Source: an uncultured Winogradskyella sp. (lineage in GTDB: Bacteria; Bacteroidota; Bacteroidia; Flavobacteriales; Flavobacteriaceae). Taken from it: DNA of 64,000 bases. The stretch spans positions 1 through 64,000 of the forward strand of contig NZ_CALGNH010000038.1 of assembly GCF_937958655.1 (NCBI RefSeq), given 5' to 3'. A model generated the notes under the pieces. The model ran no database searches and was not told the origin of the DNA. It saw nothing but the letters and a program-made list of their open reading frames with translations. Below are positions 48,277 to 58,290 of the stretch, one piece after another (position 1 is the stretch's first letter; each line of letters opens with the position of its first letter). Position numbers and translations under genes: made by a program.

Positions 48277-48960
48277 ATGTCCGAAACCATTTTAAAACTC
48301 AAAGATGCCACTATTTACCAAGGAGATAGCATGGTACTTTCTAACGTTAATTTAGAAATGCAAAAGGGTGAATTTGTCTATCTAATCGGTAAAACCGGGA
48401 GTGGAAAAAGTAGTTTTATGAAAACACTTTACGGAGATTTAGAACTAACTGAGGGAGAAGGTAGTGTTGTAGATTTTAATTTAAGAACCATGAAAGAAAA
48501 AGACATTCCCTTTTTAAGACGAAAATTGGGTGTTGTTTTTCAGGATTTTAAATTATTGCCAGACCGAACTATACATGGCAATCTAGAATTTGTACTTAAA
48601 GCTACAGGCTGGAAAGAAAAATCCAAAATTAAAGAACGTATTGAAGCGGTCCTCGATAAGGTGTCTATGAAAACCAAGGGATTTAAGTTTCCGCACGAAT
48701 TGTCTGGTGGCGAGCAGCAGCGCATAGCCATTGCACGTGCGTTGTTAAATGAACCCGAATTAATATTAGCCGATGAACCCACTGGGAATTTAGACCCACA
48801 AACCAGCATAGAGGTTATGGAAGTATTACAAGACATTAACAAAAACGGTAATACTATTTTAATGGCTACTCACGATTATGCTTTACTTTTAAAGTATCCT
48901 AGTAAAACTTTAAAATGTGACGAAAACAAAGTGTTTGAAGTGGTACAGCGTAAAAGTTAA
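48277..48960 (+). CDS. ftsE: Cell division ATP-binding protein FtsE
   Basis: 227 residues. Walker A GKTGSGKSS (38-46), signature LSGGEQQR, Walker B LILADEPTGNLD and the switch His in MATHD are intact. FtsE with membrane partner FtsX activates peptidoglycan hydrolases at the septum. No ftsX lies next to it, which is usual in Bacteroidetes. It is the first gene after the divergent promoters facing the TPR gene. Confidence 0.92.
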   Translation: MSETILKLKDATIYQGDSMVLSNVNLEMQKGEFVYLIGKTGSGKSSFMKTLYGDLELTEGEGSVVDFNLRTMKEKDIPFLRRKLGVVFQDFKLLPDRTIHGNLEFVLKATGWKEKSKIKERIEAVLDKVSMKTKGFKFPHELSGGEQQRIAIARALLNEPELILADEPTGNLDPQTSIEVMEVLQDINKNGNTILMATHDYALLLKYPSKTLKCDENKVFEVVQRKS

Positions 48961-48998
48961 TATACGTTGAAACGGACTAATTATGCCTAAAGATCTAT

Positions 48999-49892
48999 AT
49001 GCTTTCTATACTCATCCCTATATATAATTTTGAAATAAGCCATCTTGTAAGTGATCTTAACGCATTTGCAAATCAGACACGTTTTAATATTGAAATTATA
49101 TGTTTAGAAGATGGATCTACCTTATTCCTAGAAGAAAACAGCTCGGTTTGTAAGTCATTAAACCACGTAACACACCTTATTTCTAAAACAAATAATGGCC
49201 GTATAACATCTCGTAAGCACCTTGCTAAAAGTGCAACATACGATTGGTTATTGTTTTTAGATGCTGACGTAGAGATTTCTAATAAAGATTTTATAAAAGA
49301 CTATGCTGATTTCTTTAATAGTGCATATGAAGCCGTTTATGGTGGTTGTATTTATGATACGTTTAAACCAAAACCGTCACAACTATTAAGATGGAAATAC
49401 GGGAGAAATTTTGAAGAAGTTTCATCTAGTATAAGAAACAAAAATCCTTACAAATATATTGTTTCCGCAAATTTTTTAATTAAAAAGGACACCTTTAACA
49501 AGATTACCAATCAAATAAAAACAGATGGTTATGGTTACGACCTTTTTATTGGTCAATTGTTAATGCACAATAAAACCAAGATTCTTCATATAGACAATGC
49601 AGTAATTCACAAAGGACTTGATGATAATGATGTGTTTTTAAACAAAATTGAACTTTCGGTTAACACCTTATTTAGTTTATACAAAGACAATAAAACAGTG
49701 GATGCTAATAGTACACTGCTTAAAACGTTTAAAAAAATTAGTAGTTATGGTTTAAAACCTGTTGTAAACATAATTTTTAAAGTGTTTAGAGGTGTATTGA
49801 AAAAGCAATTGTTGAGCAGCAACCCTAATATGACACTATTACAATTTTATAAATTGGGCTACCTTTGTCACTTAAGCACAGTGAGGACATGA
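48999..49892 (+). CDS. GT2 family glycosyltransferase
   Basis: 297 residues of the GT-A fold. MLSILIPIYNFE opens the sequence, and LLFLDADVEI is the DxD that binds the nucleotide-sugar metal. A C-terminal extension of about 80 residues has no clear domain. It starts 38 bases after ftsE and ends in a four-base overlap with the next glycosyltransferase (ATGA at 49889-49892), so the two are translated together. Acceptor and sugar unknown. Confidence 0.9.
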   Translation: MLSILIPIYNFEISHLVSDLNAFANQTRFNIEIICLEDGSTLFLEENSSVCKSLNHVTHLISKTNNGRITSRKHLAKSATYDWLLFLDADVEISNKDFIKDYADFFNSAYEAVYGGCIYDTFKPKPSQLLRWKYGRNFEEVSSSIRNKNPYKYIVSANFLIKKDTFNKITNQIKTDGYGYDLFIGQLLMHNKTKILHIDNAVIHKGLDDNDVFLNKIELSVNTLFSLYKDNKTVDANSTLLKTFKKISSYGLKPVVNIIFKVFRGVLKKQLLSSNPNMTLLQFYKLGYLCHLSTVRT

Positions 49893-50812
49893 GGCTATTT
49901 TTTTCGGTAGTAATTACAGTTTACAATAAAGCAGACTTTATTGAAAGCACCATTAAAAGTGTCTTAAATCAAACTTATAAAAATTTTGAAATTATAGTCA
50001 TTAATGATGGCTCTACAGACCGTAGCGAAGCCATTATTAAAACACATAATGATACTCGACTTAAATTAATTACCACGGAAAACAAAGGAGCATCACATGC
50101 ACGAAATCTTGGAATACAAAATGCTAACTATGATTATATAGCACTTTTAGATGGTGATGACTTATGGGATAAATCCTATCTTAAAGTTTTTTGTGAAGCT
50201 ATAAAAACCTTCCCTGAGCAACATATTTTTGCCTGTGCAGCTTCTCACAAATATGGTAATAAACTAATCCCTGTTAAATACAGTTTTGAACAAAGTGAGT
50301 GCTTTAAGCTCCATAATTATTTTGAAGCTAGTAAAAAACATACCATTATTACAAGTTCTAGTGTGGTTTTTCATGCCTCAATTTTAGAACAAACGGGTTT
50401 ATTTGATCCAACAATAGTTTCTGGACAAGACACTGACATGTGGATACGTTTTGGTTTGTTTGCTTCTATTGTTTTCATAAACAAAAAGTTAGCCATCTAC
50501 AACCATAATCCATATAGTCTATCTAACACTACTTTTGAGTTAAAGCATAAATCTAAATTTAACAAATACATAAATTTTGAAAAAGAAAACGCACCATTAA
50601 AGGCCTTTTTAGACCGCAACCGTTATTCTATGGCAATTCTTAGCAAAATTGTAGAAGACCCTAAAAGTTTTCAATATTACAATACTCATATAAACTACAA
50701 CAATTTAGACTCCAAACAACGCTTTTTAATTAAAAGTCCAAGATGGCTTTTACGCATTTTAATTAAGTTAAAATCGCTTAAAAAACAAAAGCTTTATTAT
50801 CCTAATCGCTAA
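49889..50812 (+). CDS. GT2 family glycosyltransferase
   Basis: 307 residues from the ATG at 49889 (MRLFFSVVITVYNKADFIE). The frame opens eight codons earlier, but this ATG overlaps the previous stop and begins the conserved GT2 strand. Motifs: INDGSTDRS, YIALLDGDDLWD (DxD), SGQDTDMWIR (catalytic Asp region). It converges on the fdtA-like gene with a four-base overlap. Confidence 0.9.
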   Translation: MRLFFSVVITVYNKADFIESTIKSVLNQTYKNFEIIVINDGSTDRSEAIIKTHNDTRLKLITTENKGASHARNLGIQNANYDYIALLDGDDLWDKSYLKVFCEAIKTFPEQHIFACAASHKYGNKLIPVKYSFEQSECFKLHNYFEASKKHTIITSSSVVFHASILEQTGLFDPTIVSGQDTDMWIRFGLFASIVFINKKLAIYNHNPYSLSNTTFELKHKSKFNKYINFEKENAPLKAFLDRNRYSMAILSKIVEDPKSFQYYNTHINYNNLDSKQRFLIKSPRWLLRILIKLKSLKKQKLYYPNR

Positions 50813-51204
50813 TTTTTAAAATCGCTATAGTTTCTAATATATTCTTGTTCATTATAATTAGTTGAAGCTAATACCAAGCAGACCGCACCAGAAGAAAAAT
50901 TATCTATTTCTCTCCATATATGTATCGGTATATATAAACCCTGATTGGGTTTGTTAAGCACTATTCTTCTTTTAGAAATTCCATCATCCACAATAACCTC
51001 AAAACTTCCACTAAGTGCTATTATTACGGACTCTTGCTCCTTATGAGCATGGCCACCTCTATAACTGTCGCTAGGCACATCGTACAAATAATAAACACGC
51101 TTTATTGAAAATGGAATTGTGTCCTTTTCTATAACTGCCAAAGCACCACGTTCATCATGAACCTTAGGTATTTCTAAAAGCTTTACATTATCAATTGTAC
51201 TCAT
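50809..51204 (-). CDS. fdtA: FdtA-like dTDP-4-oxo-6-deoxyhexose 3,4-ketoisomerase (cupin)
   Basis: 131 residues, WxcM-like/FdtA cupin. The RGGHAHK motif (49-55) with His52 and His54 is the catalytic signature. FdtA moves the keto group of dTDP-4-oxo-6-deoxyglucose from C4 to C3, a step towards 3-amino-3,6-dideoxyhexoses (Fuc3N; QdtA gives Qui3N). fdtB lies at 56167-57276 in the same locus, on the same strand. The product configuration cannot be read here. Confidence 0.85.
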   Translation of the reverse strand: MSTIDNVKLLEIPKVHDERGALAVIEKDTIPFSIKRVYYLYDVPSDSYRGGHAHKEQESVIIALSGSFEVIVDDGISKRRIVLNKPNQGLYIPIHIWREIDNFSSGAVCLVLASTNYNEQEYIRNYSDFKN

Positions 51205-51208
51205 TCTG

Positions 51209-52297
51209 TTACTTTAAGAGGTTTTGCCATTGCAGTGCAATAACATCTTTATGAAATTTCTCAACACTTAACTTGGAATTTGATTTACAATGTAAGTATA
51301 ATTTTTTATCCGCTACCATTCTATTTAAAGCGGTTGTAAAAGCTTGTTGGTTGTAGTTTTCTACCAATAGACCATTGTACTCATCTATAACTATTTCACT
51401 TGGTCCAGATTTACAATTTACAGATACCACAGGTGTTCCTAAAGCTAAAGACTCTATTAAAACTCTGGGGAAACCTTCGTACCTGCTGGTTAGCACCGTA
51501 ACATAGGCTTTACTAACAATTAAACTGGTCTGTGTTTTAAATCCTAAAAAATCAACGTAGGATGCCACATCTAATTCATTAACGTAATCTTCTAACAGTG
51601 CTCTATCCTTACCTTCTCCTAATATTTTTAATCTAAAGTTGGCCTCTATAAGATTAGATTCAGAAAATGATTTTAGAAGTAACTTAATATTTTTTACATC
51701 ATCGTCTAAACGACCATAAAAGAGAATATAATTTTCTGCTTCATCCGCTTTAGAACCATCAGCAATTAAATTATTATCGATAGGGTTATGGATTACAGCT
51801 AAATTTTTAAAATTATAAGTTGCTTTTAACTTATTAGAAATTTCCTTAGATACCGCAATGATTTTATATGCGTTTCTATATAACAATTTGGCAAAAAACT
51901 GCTTAGAATTAATATAAACCTGTGTATTATAACTCCTAACACAATAAATAACTTTACACGATTTATAGATATATTTTGAAATCAAATACTCATTAAAGAG
52001 TCCTTTTCTTGGGCGACTATCTATAATATAATCAAAGCTATTAGCTTTAATATAATTTTTAAACACTAAAAATCGTTTAATCTTGTTTAAAAGCGATTTT
52101 TGCTCAGATTTTAATTTCCCTAAATTGAGAAGCTGTCCCTTAAAGTTATAATCTATTCGATCTAAAATTGTTATTATGTGAACATCGTAACGAAAGTCAA
52201 TTAGCATTTCTGAAAGCAACGCCGATGATTTTTCTGCACCACCACCACCAAGTGAAGCCACAACAATACATACTTTTTTTACCTTGATTTTTGTCAT
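51209..52297 (-). CDS. GT4 family glycosyltransferase
   Basis: 362 residues with GT-B fold. The N-terminal glycine-rich SLGGGGAEKSS (15-25), the nucleotide-binding region ILFYGRLDDDVKN and LILGEGKDRA-like (LKILGEGKDR), and the GT4 E-x7-E region in SRYEGFPRVLIESLALGTPVV are all present. It is four bases upstream of fdtA and probably co-transcribed with it. Confidence 0.9.
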   Translation of the reverse strand: MTKIKVKKVCIVVASLGGGGAEKSSALLSEMLIDFRYDVHIITILDRIDYNFKGQLLNLGKLKSEQKSLLNKIKRFLVFKNYIKANSFDYIIDSRPRKGLFNEYLISKYIYKSCKVIYCVRSYNTQVYINSKQFFAKLLYRNAYKIIAVSKEISNKLKATYNFKNLAVIHNPIDNNLIADGSKADEAENYILFYGRLDDDVKNIKLLLKSFSESNLIEANFRLKILGEGKDRALLEDYVNELDVASYVDFLGFKTQTSLIVSKAYVTVLTSRYEGFPRVLIESLALGTPVVSVNCKSGPSEIVIDEYNGLLVENYNQQAFTTALNRMVADKKLYLHCKSNSKLSVEKFHKDVIALQWQNLLK

Positions 52298-52407
52298 TAA
52301 CAGCTATCTTTGAAACAAATGTAAGGATATAAATAAAACCTTTTGGTTTTAAATAAATGACCGTTAGATTGTAAAATACATTTTAAAACAACCACATTTA
52401 CTACAGC

Positions 52408-53553
52408 ATGAAAATCTTACTCGTTGGTGAATATAGTAGACTTCATAATTCGCTTAAAGAAGGATTAGAACACCTAAAACATGAAGTTACAATTGTAGCA
52501 GCTTATGATGGCTTTAAAAAATACGATGTTGATATTCTTATTAAAAAAAGATATCAAATAGGTTTAAAACGAAAGCTCAAAAATTTCATATTTAGAATTG
52601 GAGGTATAGATCTTGAGTCTATCAATGTAAGGCTACAAATAAAAAGGCTGCAAAGTAGATTAACCAATTACGATGTTGTTCAATTTATAAATGAAACTTC
52701 ATTTGGTTGCACTGCCTCTATGGAAAAGGACATATTTGATTTAATTTCTAATTGGAACAATAATAATATTTATTTACTTTCCTGTGGTACAGATCACATA
52801 AGTGTGAAATTTGCTTATGATGAAAAATTAAGATATTCTATTCTAACGCCATATAAAAACGGCAGTGATATTAAAGGTTTAAGCACCTATGGCTTAAAGT
52901 ATTTAAAGCCAGAATTTAGAATGTTACATAAGCACGTTTATGCGAATATAAAAGGTGTTATAGCATCAGATTTAGATTATCATTTACCGCTCATGAACCA
53001 TGATAAGTACTTAGGCTTAATACCTAATCCAATCAATACGGATAAGATGAAATTTACAAATCTTAAGATTGAAAACAAGATTATTATATTTCATGGTATT
53101 AATGATAGTAATTATTACAAGAAAGGAAATAATCATTTTGATGAAGCTCTAAGTTTGATTGAGAAAAAATATGCAAACAAAATAGAAGTGATTACCGTTA
53201 GAAGTTTACCTTATAAAGACTATATAAAATCCTATGGTGAAGCGCATATATTTCTAGATCAAGTATATGCCTACGACCAAGGCTATAATGCCTTAGAAGC
53301 CATGGCCAAAGGTAAAGTTGTATTTACAGGTGCTGAAAAAGAATGGTTAGATTATTATAATATTAAGGAAGATACTGTAGCAATAAATGCCTTACCTGAT
53401 GCTAATAAAATTGCTAAGAAAATAGCATGGCTTATTGAAAACCCTTCTAAAATTATAGAAATATCAAACAATGCTAGACAATTTATAGAAGCACATCATA
53501 ACTATATAAACGTTGCCCAACACTATCTTAAAACGTGGCATACAAAGAAATAA
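52408..53553 (+). CDS. Glycosyltransferase, GT-B-like
   Basis: 381 residues. The start MKILLVGEYSRLHNSLKEGL and the C-terminal region HIFLDQVYAYDQGYNALEAMA-KGKVVFTGAE have the spacing of a GT-B nucleotide-sugar site, but the family match is weaker than for its neighbours. It is alone on the plus strand between minus-strand genes, and its stop is one base from the convergent flippase gene end, so it must have its own promoter. Confidence 0.7.
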   Translation: MKILLVGEYSRLHNSLKEGLEHLKHEVTIVAAYDGFKKYDVDILIKKRYQIGLKRKLKNFIFRIGGIDLESINVRLQIKRLQSRLTNYDVVQFINETSFGCTASMEKDIFDLISNWNNNNIYLLSCGTDHISVKFAYDEKLRYSILTPYKNGSDIKGLSTYGLKYLKPEFRMLHKHVYANIKGVIASDLDYHLPLMNHDKYLGLIPNPINTDKMKFTNLKIENKIIIFHGINDSNYYKKGNNHFDEALSLIEKKYANKIEVITVRSLPYKDYIKSYGEAHIFLDQVYAYDQGYNALEAMAKGKVVFTGAEKEWLDYYNIKEDTVAINALPDANKIAKKIAWLIENPSKIIEISNNARQFIEAHHNYINVAQHYLKTWHTKK

Positions 53554-53554
53554 T

Positions 53555-54847
53555 TTAGCGATTTGGTTGTAAGGGTGTTTTTCTATAATATTCTCTAACC
53601 ACAAAAATTACAATTATAAAATAGATTATATAGCGCACCAAATGTGCCATAACAACCCCTTCTGTACCATAAAGTGGAATGAATAGCTTCGTAAGGACAT
53701 AAAACAATATTAAAGATATTATTTCTGTAATAACAAAGCTTTTAACAAGCCGTTTTGCCAAAAACTGATGGGATAAAACCAGGGCACATAATCGGATAAA
53801 ATCACCAACCAACTGCCATTTAAAAAGAGGTTCCATACCTAAGAAATTAGGATATATTATATCTATTATTAAATTTCTAAAAATGTAAACAAGCAACATT
53901 CCAATTCCAAAAATTGGAAGAATTGTTTTATAAATATTGATTACCTCGTTCTTAAAATCAGTTTGATTGTTGATATTAGCAAATTTTGGTATTACATACA
54001 GCGTAAATAAACCTGTAGCAAACACCATGTAATTTTTTGAAATAAACGTAACTGCAGTCCAATAACCTGCGTCTTCCACGCTTATTGAATTGGTTACGGT
54101 AGTCCTAATGTTTATTTCTACATAACTTAAGAGAAAAGAGGATACAAAAGACATAAGCGTGAATGCAAGGAGCTTGTTCTTGTATGTAAGCACAAAGTTT
54201 AATTGCTTTAAATTTACATGAGACTTAAGCGTTTTTCCAAAAACAAACACCAGCACTAACACCTGTATTACAGGTGCTAAAGCAATTGCGATTAAAACAC
54301 CATCAAGCTTAGAAGTATAAAGTCCAATTAAAATAGCTATAGTTGCTAGAAGGTAGCTAATCAGTTCAATTTTTGCATATTTTTTATAATCCGAAAGCCC
54401 ATTAACAACACCCGAAACCGCTCTATTTATGCCTATAAAAGGAATTATAACAGCTAATAACTTAAAGAGATAACTATAATCTTCTGAATTAAATAAGTAA
54501 TCTGAAAAAAATTGTGAACCAAAAAATAGAATTATTGCAGAAACTAAACCTCCAACAAAAATAAAAACAGATACTGTTGAAAATAATTTAGCTAACTCTG
54601 GCTTATCCTTTTTTTGCTCAGCTACATACTTAACAATACCGTTAAAAGTACCCAAAGTAGATGTACTGGTTAGCATTACCAATACGTTTCTTAACTGACC
54701 AATGCTTGCAATACCAGCTTCCCCAACGGTAACAGCCAATAAACGCTGTATAAATACCGAAACTATAAGCCTAATGGTTATAACAACAGCGTTTAAAGAT
54801 GTAATCTTTAAAACAATATTATTTTTAATAAACTTAGGTAGCTTCAC
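53555..54847 (-). CDS. Wzx-like oligosaccharide flippase, copy 2
   Basis: 430 residues with 12-14 membrane helices. The start KFIKNNIVLKITSLNAVVI, VGEAGIASIGQLRN and NGIVKYVAEQ are shared in pattern with the upstream gene (54859-56166), and both belong to the MOP/polysaccharide flippase superfamily. Such proteins move lipid-linked glycans across the inner membrane. Two tandem paralogs in one locus are unusual; see findings. Confidence 0.88.
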   Translation of the reverse strand: MKLPKFIKNNIVLKITSLNAVVITIRLIVSVFIQRLLAVTVGEAGIASIGQLRNVLVMLTSTSTLGTFNGIVKYVAEQKKDKPELAKLFSTVSVFIFVGGLVSAIILFFGSQFFSDYLFNSEDYSYLFKLLAVIIPFIGINRAVSGVVNGLSDYKKYAKIELISYLLATIAILIGLYTSKLDGVLIAIALAPVIQVLVLVFVFGKTLKSHVNLKQLNFVLTYKNKLLAFTLMSFVSSFLLSYVEINIRTTVTNSISVEDAGYWTAVTFISKNYMVFATGLFTLYVIPKFANINNQTDFKNEVINIYKTILPIFGIGMLLVYIFRNLIIDIIYPNFLGMEPLFKWQLVGDFIRLCALVLSHQFLAKRLVKSFVITEIISLILFYVLTKLFIPLYGTEGVVMAHLVRYIIYFIIVIFVVREYYRKTPLQPNR

Positions 54848-54858
54848 TATAAATTGGG

Positions 54859-56166
54859 TTAAAAGTTATCTATACCTTCATCATTTAATACACCAAACAA
54901 TGAACTACCAAATATTAGTAATATTATAGAAAAATACATCAAATAACTAACAAAATGTCCCATTACAACGCCTTTAAGTCCAAAAGCATCTATTAAATAA
55001 ATACTAGATACGTACATTATAATAAATAAGAAAATCTCTAAAATGATAAAATGTAAAAACATCTTTTTTGCTAAAAACTTATAAGCTATAACCATAGCCA
55101 TAACCCGCAAAACATCTCCTAGTATTTGATACCCAAACAAATCCACAACAGGTCTAAATTCCTCAGTAAAAAGAAGCGTAACCAGATAAGATCTGGTTAA
55201 ATAAACAATAAATAGTAGTAATGCAAAAAACGGCATTATCGTTTTATAAAAACTAAAGATTTCCTTTCTAAATTCTTTATGGGTATTAATTTCTCCAAAA
55301 CGAGGTAAGATATAAAGTGCTACTAATGAGTTTATAAACATTAAATAGTAATCTGAGACACGCGTCATAGCAGTCCAATACCCTGCTTCTTTCATACCTA
55401 TCTCAGCAATTAAATAATTTCTTATAATTATATACACAATCGGCAAAGCAATAGAGGAAACAAGTGCCATAATCATATAAGGCCCTAAGTTTCGTAACAC
55501 AGAAAAATTGATACTTGTAATTTGTATATTACTCATTAAATTCTTTCTAAAAGCAATTCCAGTGATTGAAATTAAAAGATTTAAGGCTGGTGTAATAACC
55601 ACTGAAAGCAAAGCACCATCAATATTATTTTGCCATATTAAAAGCATAGTCACTAAAAGCCCTAATATTTGACCTATAATGTTTATTATAATAAGAATTC
55701 TATACTTAGAAAACCCGTTCATTATAGAAAAAATGAACATGTTAAGCGCATAGAAGGGTAATACAATAGCTAAGATCTCTATGATATAAGCATAATTGTT
55801 ATTTGTAAAAATTAAATCATTGATGAATTCTGCTTTATAATAACAGAAAAACGCCAAAAATATTGAAATGAAAAATCCTGAATAAAATACGGTTGATATT
55901 GTTTTGGTTAACTCCACAACATTATCTTTAGACCTACCAATGAACTTAACAACACCATTGTACAAACCGCCAATAGCAAGCGATTGTATAGTACTGTAAA
56001 AGTTTCTTAAATTGCCTATGAGTGCCATACCTTCTGGCCCAATAAACATGGCGATAAATTTTGAAATTAATATACCAGCTATGATTTTAATGCTAAGGTT
56101 TTGAGTCTTTAAGCTCGCTGCTTTTACAAGAACTTCATTATTAATGTAATGAAAGAATTTTTTCAA
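54859..56166 (-). CDS. Wzx-like oligosaccharide flippase, copy 1
   Basis: 435 residues with 12-14 membrane helices. The N-terminal charged motif GPEGMALIGNLRNFYSTIQ and NGVVKFIGRS match the second flippase at the same positions. The family carries undecaprenyl-linked oligosaccharides to the periplasmic face. It ends 11 bases before copy 2 and starts one base after the aminotransferase gene, so it belongs to one minus-strand transcript. Confidence 0.88.
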   Translation of the reverse strand: MKKFFHYINNEVLVKAASLKTQNLSIKIIAGILISKFIAMFIGPEGMALIGNLRNFYSTIQSLAIGGLYNGVVKFIGRSKDNVVELTKTISTVFYSGFFISIFLAFFCYYKAEFINDLIFTNNNYAYIIEILAIVLPFYALNMFIFSIMNGFSKYRILIIINIIGQILGLLVTMLLIWQNNIDGALLSVVITPALNLLISITGIAFRKNLMSNIQITSINFSVLRNLGPYMIMALVSSIALPIVYIIIRNYLIAEIGMKEAGYWTAMTRVSDYYLMFINSLVALYILPRFGEINTHKEFRKEIFSFYKTIMPFFALLLFIVYLTRSYLVTLLFTEEFRPVVDLFGYQILGDVLRVMAMVIAYKFLAKKMFLHFIILEIFLFIIMYVSSIYLIDAFGLKGVVMGHFVSYLMYFSIILLIFGSSLFGVLNDEGIDNF

Positions 56167-57276
56167 TTAATAGGTGTTTAAAATAGAAATTACAGTTTTA
56201 AGTTCTGCAGTGGTCATTACAGGACTCATAGGCAAACTTAAAATTCTTTTGTGAATTTGCTCTGTTACAGGCAATTTTAAGTGACAAAATTGACTAAGCG
56301 CTTTTTGTTGGTGAGGTGGTATAGGATAATGTATAAGCCATTGTATTTCATTCTTATTCAAAAATCCTATAAAGTCTTCTCTATCCTCTACCTCTACGAC
56401 AAATGCATAAAACACATGATTTTCTGACCCATCGTAAAAAGGTAATTTAAGTTTTGGGTTGTTTATACCATTGATATAGGCCTTTGCAATAGCTCTTCGC
56501 TTAGTATTATCGGCCTCTAAAGCTTTAAGTTTAATGCGCAAAAACGCCGCCTGTAGATCATCTAAGCGACTATTATGGCCAATAAGTTCATTTTTGTACT
56601 TTTTATGGCTGCCATAATTACGTAACAGTTTTACCGTTTCTTGGAGGCGTTTATCATTTGTTGTTATGGCTCCTCCATCACCTAGTGCCCCTAAATTTTT
56701 ACTGGGATAAAAACTAAACGCTGCGGCATTAGAAATAGCTCCGGCTTTACCTAGTTCAGAAAAAGCACCGTGTGCTTGGGCTGCGTCTTCAATTAAAAGT
56801 AATTGATGTCGTTTTACTAATTTATTAATACCCTCTAAGTCTGCTAGCTGCCCATAAAGATGTACCATTATAATAGCTTTAATGGTATTATCTGTATCTT
56901 CATTAATTGTTGTTTCTAAGTGCTTACCATCTAGGTTGTAAGTATGCGGATTGGGTTCTACAAAAACAGGTTGTAATTCTGCGTGTAAAACCGATAATAC
57001 CGTGGCTATAAATGTATTTGCTGGCACAATCACTTTGTCGCCTTTTTTAAGTTTTCCAAGTTCAATATACCCTTTTAAAATTAGGGTAAGTGCATCTAAA
57101 CCGTTGGCTGTACCAATACAATATGTTGTGCCACAGTATTGTGCAAACTCAACTTCGAATTTTGCAACGTTTTCTCCCAGAATAAAATGAGTATCTTCCA
57201 AACACTTACTAAAAGCTGCTTCAAACTCATCTCGGAATCGGTTGTTTATTTTATGGAGGTCTAAAAATTTTATCAC
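56167..57276 (-). CDS. fdtB: FdtB-like sugar aminotransferase (DegT/DnrJ/EryC1 family)
   Basis: 369 residues of fold-type I. The PLP lysine is Lys193 in FSFYPSKNLGALGDGGA; Asp164 in LIEDAAQAHG stacks against the cofactor. The GSHKKYKNELIGHNSRLDDLQAAFL region is typical of dTDP-3-oxo-hexose aminotransferases. Together with fdtA it would make a dTDP-3-amino-3,6-dideoxyhexose. It overlaps the acyltransferase gene by four bases. Confidence 0.87.
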   Translation of the reverse strand: MIKFLDLHKINNRFRDEFEAAFSKCLEDTHFILGENVAKFEVEFAQYCGTTYCIGTANGLDALTLILKGYIELGKLKKGDKVIVPANTFIATVLSVLHAELQPVFVEPNPHTYNLDGKHLETTINEDTDNTIKAIIMVHLYGQLADLEGINKLVKRHQLLLIEDAAQAHGAFSELGKAGAISNAAAFSFYPSKNLGALGDGGAITTNDKRLQETVKLLRNYGSHKKYKNELIGHNSRLDDLQAAFLRIKLKALEADNTKRRAIAKAYINGINNPKLKLPFYDGSENHVFYAFVVEVEDREDFIGFLNKNEIQWLIHYPIPPHQQKALSQFCHLKLPVTEQIHKRILSLPMSPVMTTAELKTVISILNTY

Positions 57277-58220
57277 AGGTCTAATCTATGAAAATCTTGG
57301 GAATAGACAACACAACCTAATTCTTCCTTTTGCTTTAAAAGTCCTTCGTTATAGCCCAAGGCATTGTCTTCTCTAACCGTTCCCATAGAGAAAAAAGATT
57401 TTCCTTCATCTTTATATTTATATATTAAGTGAAGAAAAAGATACTCTAAAGCACGCTCCTTTTCGCCACGTTTAGTTGTAGCTCCATATTGAGATTTAAC
57501 AACCATGCCTTTATCAAAGATGGTAATTCCTGCTAAAATTTCGTTATCTAAATAAATATTGAATTGTTTAATGTTATTAGGAAATCTAGAGGCTAACAAC
57601 TCTATTTCATTTAAACTGTGTACAGGACTTGCATTGTGCTTGTCTTTTAGTCTCGGTATGAGTACGTCATTCCAAAACGGTAAGAAATCATCGGTTTGTT
57701 CTATAACAAAACCTTTGCTACTATTTTTTCTGTAATTTTTGAGTTTGGTTTTATGAATGGTAAACGGCTTACTATAATCGATTGCTAAAACTTTATCTTG
57801 TCGATATATTTTGGCACCATGCGTTAAAAGTAATTTTTTTTCATCCTCAGTGTGTTGGGTGTTATAAAATGAAGGTATGCCTTTAATAAATAAGTTTGCA
57901 ATACCTTCTGCCTTAAAATAGTCAACGACTGCATTTGAGATTTCTCCTTTTTCTGTACTACTTAAATCATTCGTAAAAATAAATCCACCATAGGTTAAGC
58001 CTTGATGAGCATAAACTTTACCATCAGTGGTATTTGCAGGACAAATAGCGACTAAGCCGTTACTTTTATAAACTAATAAGGACGCATCAGCAAAACGATC
58101 ACTATGATAGTCCATAAAATTACGGTCAAAAAGAAATGTTGCGGTATTTGACTTTGAAATAAAATCATTCCAAACTTGTTCAAAATCTGAGTGATATGAT
58201 TTTATATTGAATTTTGACAT
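57273..58220 (-). CDS. FemAB/GNAT-like acyltransferase in the amino-sugar operon
   Basis: 315 residues with two GNAT-like halves in the FemAB/BioF2-like arrangement. Visible motifs are NFMDYHSDRF, AYLTYGG-like YAHQGLTYGGFIF, and SRFPNNIKQFNIYLDNEILAGI. The four-base overlap with fdtB makes it a candidate for the N-acylation step of the 3-amino sugar, in place of the usual FdtC/QdtC hexapeptide acyltransferase, which is absent here. This role is inference from position. Confidence 0.75.
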   Translation of the reverse strand: MSKFNIKSYHSDFEQVWNDFISKSNTATFLFDRNFMDYHSDRFADASLLVYKSNGLVAICPANTTDGKVYAHQGLTYGGFIFTNDLSSTEKGEISNAVVDYFKAEGIANLFIKGIPSFYNTQHTEDEKKLLLTHGAKIYRQDKVLAIDYSKPFTIHKTKLKNYRKNSSKGFVIEQTDDFLPFWNDVLIPRLKDKHNASPVHSLNEIELLASRFPNNIKQFNIYLDNEILAGITIFDKGMVVKSQYGATTKRGEKERALEYLFLHLIYKYKDEGKSFFSMGTVREDNALGYNEGLLKQKEELGCVVYSQDFHRLDL

Positions 58221-58290
58221 TAATCAAAAATAGTTTTATTTTCTAAAGTATTTGAAGTAATATCAAATGAATGAAAAATAGGTTGAAAAT

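Noticed and set aside
49865-49888. Upstream start of the second GT2 gene
   Set aside because: The ATG at 49889 forms an ATGA overlap with the preceding stop and begins the conserved GT2 first strand.
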